Source of the DNA: Novosphingobium guangzhouense
Lineage (GTDB): Bacteria > Pseudomonadota > Alphaproteobacteria > Sphingomonadales > Sphingomonadaceae
Direction of reading: 5' to 3'
DNA length: 64,000 nt
Assembly: GCF_002896965.1 (NCBI RefSeq)
Contig: NZ_LYMM01000033.1
Span: 17,359 to 81,358 of the forward strand
Shown: positions 60,011-64,000 of the stretch, one piece after another
Layout: every line of letters begins with the position of its first letter
Numbering within the stretch: position 1 is the stretch's first letter
Position numbers and translations under genes: made by a program
Notes under the pieces: generated by a model
The model's input: the letters and a program-made list of their open reading frames with translations, nothing else
The model's database searches: none
Told to the model about the DNA's origin: nothing

Positions 60011-61686
60011 ACTGCTGAGTTGGTAGAACTGCGAGCAGTTCGCCACCATTCCAGCAGGCTGAGCACGATAGCCAGGGTGCCGATCCAGGTGACCAGCACG
60101 AACATCCGGTAATAACCCTGCTCCTCGATCATCCGGCCCAGCGCTCCGCGCCCGAGCGTGCCGACCAGCAGCGTCAGCGATGACAGCAGCGCATACTGCA
60201 CCGCGCTGTAACGCTTGGACACGATAGAGGAGAGCCAGGCGATATAGGCCGCGCCCGCAATGCCGGTGGCAAGGTTTTCAGTGCCGATCGTCACCATCAG
60301 CGCGCCAAGCCGAGGCTCGCCGCCCAGATGCTCGACCAGCCAGGTCACCCCCAGCACGTCGCTGAGCACGGCCATGCGTGCGCCGCCAAGGGCAAGGTCG
60401 GCGTAAAGCAGGTTCGTTACCGCCGCCAGCACCGCGCCCAGCGTGAGCGTCGCCATGCGGCCCAGCACGGTCAGCAGCATGCCGCCCAGCGCCAGGCCCA
60501 GCACGATCGCGCCGACGCCGAAGAACTTGGACGCGATGGCGACTTCGTCCTTCGAATACTTCAGTTCGCCAAGGTAGAACGGATAGGCGAACGTCCCCCA
60601 GATCGAATCGCAGATGCGGTACGTGAGCACCAGCGCCAGCGCGAGGACCAGCCCCCAGCCCATCCGGCCGACCAGTTCGGTCAGCGGCAGGATCAGCGCG
60701 CGATAAAGGTGGTCCAGCGCTTGTCCGCCCATGCCCTGATCCGGCGCATCGACCGTCAGCAGGTGCCGTCCCTTGCGTTGCAGGTAGACCAGTACCGCGG
60801 CGATGGCCGATGGCAGCATGATCGTCGCCAGCACGATCAGCGGGCCGGTACCCGCCACGAACTCCATAGCATCGGGGCGCTGTGCCGGGTCGCTGCCGAG
60901 CGAGCGGATCATGAAGATCACCACCGTCACCAGCGCCCAGCCCCACAGCAGGCCGACACCGCCCAGCGCGATTGTTCGGACGCCGGGGGACAGTTGCCCC
61001 GCCGAGCGCAGTTCGCCCGATGCCTCATCGGCGCGGGCTTCCTGCGCTTCGGCGTTGGTATCCGGTGCGAAGAGGCAGATCGCGCCCGCCGCCAGCAGGA
61101 TCACGCCCATCGTCAGGAACACGGTCGGCCAGCCGATGCGATCTGCCAGGATCAGCGAAACCGCACCGCCCACCAGCGCGGCCGTGCGATAGCCCATCTG
61201 GAACACAGTAGAGAGCATGTCGATCGTCGCCACATCGTCCGCTACGTCTACCCGCCAGGCGTCGATGGCGATATCCTGTGTGGCAGAGGCGAATGCGCCG
61301 ATGCCCGCCAGCAGCGAGAACAGCCCCAGCGCCGCCACCGGATCGAGCCGCGACAGCGTGACAAGAATCGCGCCGAGCAGGATCTGTGCGGTCACGATCC
61401 ACTGCTTGCGCCGCCCCAGTCGCTTCAGCACCGGCAGGTTCAGCCGGTCGAGCGCGGGCGACCACAGGAACTTGAAAGCATAGGCAAGTCCGATGAGCGA
61501 GAACACGCCCATCGTCTCCAGGTCGACATGTGCGTCCGACAGCCAGGCATAAAGCGTACCCAGCAGCAGCGAGTAAGGCAGTCCTGCCGCAAAGCCGAAA
61601 ACGGCCATGAAGCCCGTCTTGCGATTGCCCAGCGCACGGCCCACGGCCCTCCAGCCGGGCTTCGGCCCAGCGGCGGTTTCGGACAT
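60007..61686 (-). CDS. ampG: AmpG-like muropeptide permease (MFS)
   Basis: 559 residues, about 14 membrane helices, with the AmpG family N terminus (FGFAAGLPYSLLLGTLYAWLSD) and TQDIAIDAWRVD. Members import GlcNAc-anhydro-muropeptides for recycling and influence beta-lactamase induction. Longer than E. coli AmpG through a central loop insertion. Convergent with folC. Confidence 0.88.
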   Translation of the reverse strand: MSETAAGPKPGWRAVGRALGNRKTGFMAVFGFAAGLPYSLLLGTLYAWLSDAHVDLETMGVFSLIGLAYAFKFLWSPALDRLNLPVLKRLGRRKQWIVTAQILLGAILVTLSRLDPVAALGLFSLLAGIGAFASATQDIAIDAWRVDVADDVATIDMLSTVFQMGYRTAALVGGAVSLILADRIGWPTVFLTMGVILLAAGAICLFAPDTNAEAQEARADEASGELRSAGQLSPGVRTIALGGVGLLWGWALVTVVIFMIRSLGSDPAQRPDAMEFVAGTGPLIVLATIMLPSAIAAVLVYLQRKGRHLLTVDAPDQGMGGQALDHLYRALILPLTELVGRMGWGLVLALALVLTYRICDSIWGTFAYPFYLGELKYSKDEVAIASKFFGVGAIVLGLALGGMLLTVLGRMATLTLGAVLAAVTNLLYADLALGGARMAVLSDVLGVTWLVEHLGGEPRLGALMVTIGTENLATGIAGAAYIAWLSSIVSKRYSAVQYALLSSLTLLVGTLGRGALGRMIEEQGYYRMFVLVTWIGTLAIVLSLLEWWRTARSSTNSAV

Positions 61687-61749
61687 CAGGATACCTTCTC
61701 GTTCATCACGCCGGAACCCTAACGCAGTCCTGCGTGAAGGGAAGGCTGG

Positions 61750-63240
61750 ATGAAGGCGCGATCAACAGGTATGGGCGCAGGAATGTCCAAACCTCCCAGC
61801 AAGTCCGGCGGCTCCTTCGGCCGTGGCCGCAATTCCGGTAGCGGTTCCTCCCGCGATGGTTCCTCCTTCGGCGGAGGTCCGCGTGGCGGGTCTTCGCGCG
61901 GCGGGTCGTCGAGCGGAGATGGCCCGCGCTACAACGCCGGCAGCGGCAGCGCGCGTGGCCGCAGCGGACGCGATGACGGCCCTGCCGAGGGCGCTCAGGG
62001 CTCGCGCGGTGGACGCGGACGCCGGGAAGCCCCGCGCATCGGCAGCCGCGAGGATTTCCGCAGCGAGTTTCCCCGCCGCAATGCGCGCGACGGTGGCCCG
62101 CGTGATGGAGCCGAACGTCCCCGTAGCGATCGTCCGCGCAGTGACCGTCCTCGCGGTGATGCCCCCCGCAGTGATCGTCCGCGCGAAGACGGCCAGCGCA
62201 GCGGCGCCTATCGCAGCGGCTCGGCACGTGACGGCGGCCCCCGTGCGGAGCGCCCCAGTGACGCCAGGCGTGACGCCAGGCGCGACGGCGGTCGTGATGG
62301 AGAACGCGGCTATCGCCCCCGCAGTGACGAACGCGGCCCCGGCGACCGGTTCGGGTCGGATCGCGGCCCTCGCCCTGCCTATGGCAATGCAGGCCGCCCG
62401 CAGGCTTCGCGCCCGAACATGAAGCCCGGCGCCGCGCCGCGCGCAGCCGCGCCGACGCCCAAGGACCCCACCCTGCCCGCGCGCGAAGGCGAACGCATCG
62501 CCAAGCTGCTCGCCCGCGCAGGGGTCGCCAGCCGCCGCGAGGTGGAGCGCCTGATCATCGAGGGCCGCGTCGCGCTGAACGATGTGCTCATCGAAACGCC
62601 CTCCACCGTGCTTACGTCGTTGCGCGGCGTGACGGTGGACGGCAACCCGATCGCCGAAGCCGAAGGCACGCGCCTGTTCCTGTTCCACAAGCCCTCCGGC
62701 CTGATCACGGCAGAGCGCGATCCCGCCGGTCGCCCGACGATCTACACCGCGCTGCGCAACGCCCTGCCCGAAGGGACCGGGCGCGTGATGCCGATCGGCC
62801 GTCTTGATCTCAACACCGAAGGGCTGCTGCTGCTGACCAACGATGGCGAATTCAAGCGCCAGCTGGAACTGCCCGCCACCGGCGTACCGCGCACTTACCG
62901 CGCGCGCACCTTTGGCGACATCACGCAGGGACAGCTTGAAGAACTGATGGAAGGCATCGAGGTGGACGGCGTGATCTACGGCAAGATCGACGCCAACATG
63001 GAGCGCCGCACCGGCCGCAATCAGTGGATCGAACTGACGCTGACCGAAGGCAAGAACCGCGAAGTTCGCCGCGTGCTGGAAGCGCTGGGCCTGCAGGTCA
63101 GCCGCCTGCTACGCACTGCCTACGGGCCTTTCCGCCTGGGCGATCTGCCCAAGGGCATGGCCGGCGAAGTGTCGCAGCGCGATCTCGAAAACTTCCGCAA
63201 GAGCCTGCCGGGCCAGAATCCCACGAGAACGCAAGCATGA
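61750..63240 (+). CDS. rluB: RluB-type 23S rRNA pseudouridine synthase with long disordered N terminus
   Basis: 496 residues. The first ~230 are intrinsically disordered, rich in Arg, Gly, Ser and Asp with repeated 'RSDRPR' and 'RDGG' units; then an S4 domain (RIAKLLARAGVASRREVERLI) and the RsuA/RluB catalytic domain with GRLDLNTEGLLLLTNDG (catalytic Asp). The acceptor position is likely on 23S rRNA. The start is uncertain (ATG 61750 or 61780). Stop overlaps rsmD (ATGA). Confidence 0.88.
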   Translation: MKARSTGMGAGMSKPPSKSGGSFGRGRNSGSGSSRDGSSFGGGPRGGSSRGGSSSGDGPRYNAGSGSARGRSGRDDGPAEGAQGSRGGRGRREAPRIGSREDFRSEFPRRNARDGGPRDGAERPRSDRPRSDRPRGDAPRSDRPREDGQRSGAYRSGSARDGGPRAERPSDARRDARRDGGRDGERGYRPRSDERGPGDRFGSDRGPRPAYGNAGRPQASRPNMKPGAAPRAAAPTPKDPTLPAREGERIAKLLARAGVASRREVERLIIEGRVALNDVLIETPSTVLTSLRGVTVDGNPIAEAEGTRLFLFHKPSGLITAERDPAGRPTIYTALRNALPEGTGRVMPIGRLDLNTEGLLLLTNDGEFKRQLELPATGVPRTYRARTFGDITQGQLEELMEGIEVDGVIYGKIDANMERRTGRNQWIELTLTEGKNREVRRVLEALGLQVSRLLRTAYGPFRLGDLPKGMAGEVSQRDLENFRKSLPGQNPTRTQA

Positions 63241-63794
63241 GCGGCAACCTGCGCATCGTCGCGGGCGAGTGGCGCGGCCGCAAGCTGGCCGCGCCCGAAG
63301 GCGACACCACCCGCCCCACCGCCGACCGCACGCGCGAGACGCTGTTCTCCATGCTGGTCAGCCGCCTCGGCGATTTCGAGGGGCTGAAAGTGGCGGACCT
63401 TTTCGCCGGATCGGGCGCGCTGGGACTGGAAGCCCTGTCGCGCGGGGCGGCGCACTGCCTGTTCGTCGATCAGGACGCAGCCGCCATCCGGGCGATTCGC
63501 AAGAACATCGCCAACCTGCAGGCCCAGCCGCGCAGCGATGTTCGCGCATCGTCGGTCATGGCGCTGGGCACGGCGAAGGAACACCTCGACCTTGTGCTGC
63601 TGGACCCGCCCTACGATACCGGCGCCGGTCAGGTCGCGGTGGACAAGCTTACGCGGCTCGGCTGGATTGGCGAAGGCACCTGGGTCAGCCTTGAAACGGG
63701 CAAGGGCGAGAATGTCTCGATCAAGGGTTTCGAGGCCGACGCCACCCGCGATGTGGGCAAGGCAAGGCTGCACCTGCTGCGCCGCATATCTTGA
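63237..63794 (+). CDS. rsmD: 16S rRNA m2G966 methyltransferase
   Basis: 185 residues. Rossmann-like methyltransferase with SAM motif VADLFAGSGALGLEALSRG and the catalytic DPPY tetrad (LLDPPYDTG). Short N-terminal RIVAGEWRGRKL typical of RsmD. ATG 63237 overlaps the rluB stop. Confidence 0.95.
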   Translation: MSGNLRIVAGEWRGRKLAAPEGDTTRPTADRTRETLFSMLVSRLGDFEGLKVADLFAGSGALGLEALSRGAAHCLFVDQDAAAIRAIRKNIANLQAQPRSDVRASSVMALGTAKEHLDLVLLDPPYDTGAGQVAVDKLTRLGWIGEGTWVSLETGKGENVSIKGFEADATRDVGKARLHLLRRIS

Positions 63795-63820
63795 CATTTA
63801 TAACCATATAGGCTACATGG
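63792..63820 (+). promoter_or_regulatory. Candidate sigma-70 promoter
   Basis: TTGACA at 63792-63797, 17-bp spacer, TACATG at 63815-63820; good -35, moderate -10. Points to the partial gene at the window end. Confidence 0.55.
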
Positions 63821-63829
63821 CCCAGCATC

Positions 63830-63858
63830 CGGGGTGACGAGGTACACGTCACCCCGGT
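63830..63858 (+). terminator. Hairpin CCGGGGTGACG / CGTCACCCCGG
   Basis: 11-bp perfect stem with a 7-base loop, between rsmD and the next gene; T-run weak, may be leader or terminator. Confidence 0.55.
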
Positions 63859-63900
63859 GTATCGGGTCGGCGTCGTGGGCCGGGATGCGGTTTAAAAGCC

Positions 63901-64000
63901 GTGATCACGCACCCCACGCGTCCGTTCGAAGACCCGGACCGTCCTCTCGGCTTCTGGAAAGGTGGCATCTGCCTGATCCTGCGACATACGGCGGGACATC
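63901..64000 (+). CDS. Partial gene at window edge
   Basis: GTG at 63901 opens a frame (MITHPTRPFEDPDRPLGFWKG...) that continues past the window. Codon use fits the chromosome. Too short to identify. Confidence 0.35.
   Translation, partial: MITHPTRPFEDPDRPLGFWKGGICLILRHTAGH

Noticed and set aside
1..64000. CRISPR array
   Set aside because: No regularly spaced repeats with spacers; the repeat clusters present are too short and irregular.

Overview
The window is a stretch of alphaproteobacterial chromosome. Gene content and order (F0 ATP synthase genes a-c-b'-b preceded by an AtpI-like gene, dapF-mtaB-ftsY-ispZ, trpF/trpB/trpA/folC, the ydbH-ynbE-ydbL set, OxyR) and GC-rich coding with typical short inverted repeats suggest the order Sphingomonadales, probably Novosphingobium or a close relative; this is inference, not a search result.

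Left chromosomal arm (1-23.6 kb): aspS (partial), rnd, oxyR, an MFS exporter, pgsA, an LplT-like MFS protein, small stress and membrane proteins, an EVE protein, a 2OG-Fe(II) oxygenase, a GGDEF-EAL protein, dapF-mtaB-ftsY-ispZ (overlapping, one transcription unit), the F0 operon, and the ydbH-ynbE-ydbL envelope operon. Right arm (47.8-64 kb): a TANGO2-like protein, a MASE1-GGDEF protein, purB, a LapA-like protein with pyrF, a SIMPL protein, trpF, an outer-membrane protein, trpB-(small membrane protein)-trpA, folC, an AmpG-like permease, an RluB-type pseudouridine synthase with a long disordered N terminus, and rsmD.

Between the arms lies a 24.2 kb lower-GC island (about 23,633-47,810) inserted inside radC. 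The two radC pieces rejoin in frame across an AA dinucleotide. The two island ends combine into a 54-bp attP whose 26-bp arms are near-perfect inverted repeats, and a large serine integrase sits right at the left end. The island carries phage genes (collagen-like tail fibre, tail accessory proteins, holin/spanin-like proteins, GH24 lysozyme, helicase, primase-like zinc protein, HNH nuclease), a HigBA-like toxin-antitoxin pair, a catalytic-domain-only tyrosine recombinase, a PIN-like nuclease and many small orphan proteins. I see no terminase, portal, capsid, tail-tube or sheath gene.

Four features stand out in the island. (i) Seven [G/C]ATAA[A/G]TA octamers lie 20-90 bp upstream of plus-strand genes and resemble T4-type late promoters, yet no late sigma factor is visible. 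(ii) Six perfect copies of the 13-bp dyad TCACT-NNN-AGTGA are scattered through the island. (iii) A gene-free region at about 43.6-44.19 kb has nested 10-bp and 9-bp long-range helices, a pseudoknot, several hairpins and a terminator-like end, and is a strong candidate for a large structured non-coding RNA. (iv) Several small proteins share a C-terminal 'F-x-[DN]...A..FKL.[FW]GG' motif. Together these suggest a T4-like-phage-derived satellite or a reduced prophage that may depend on a helper for late expression.
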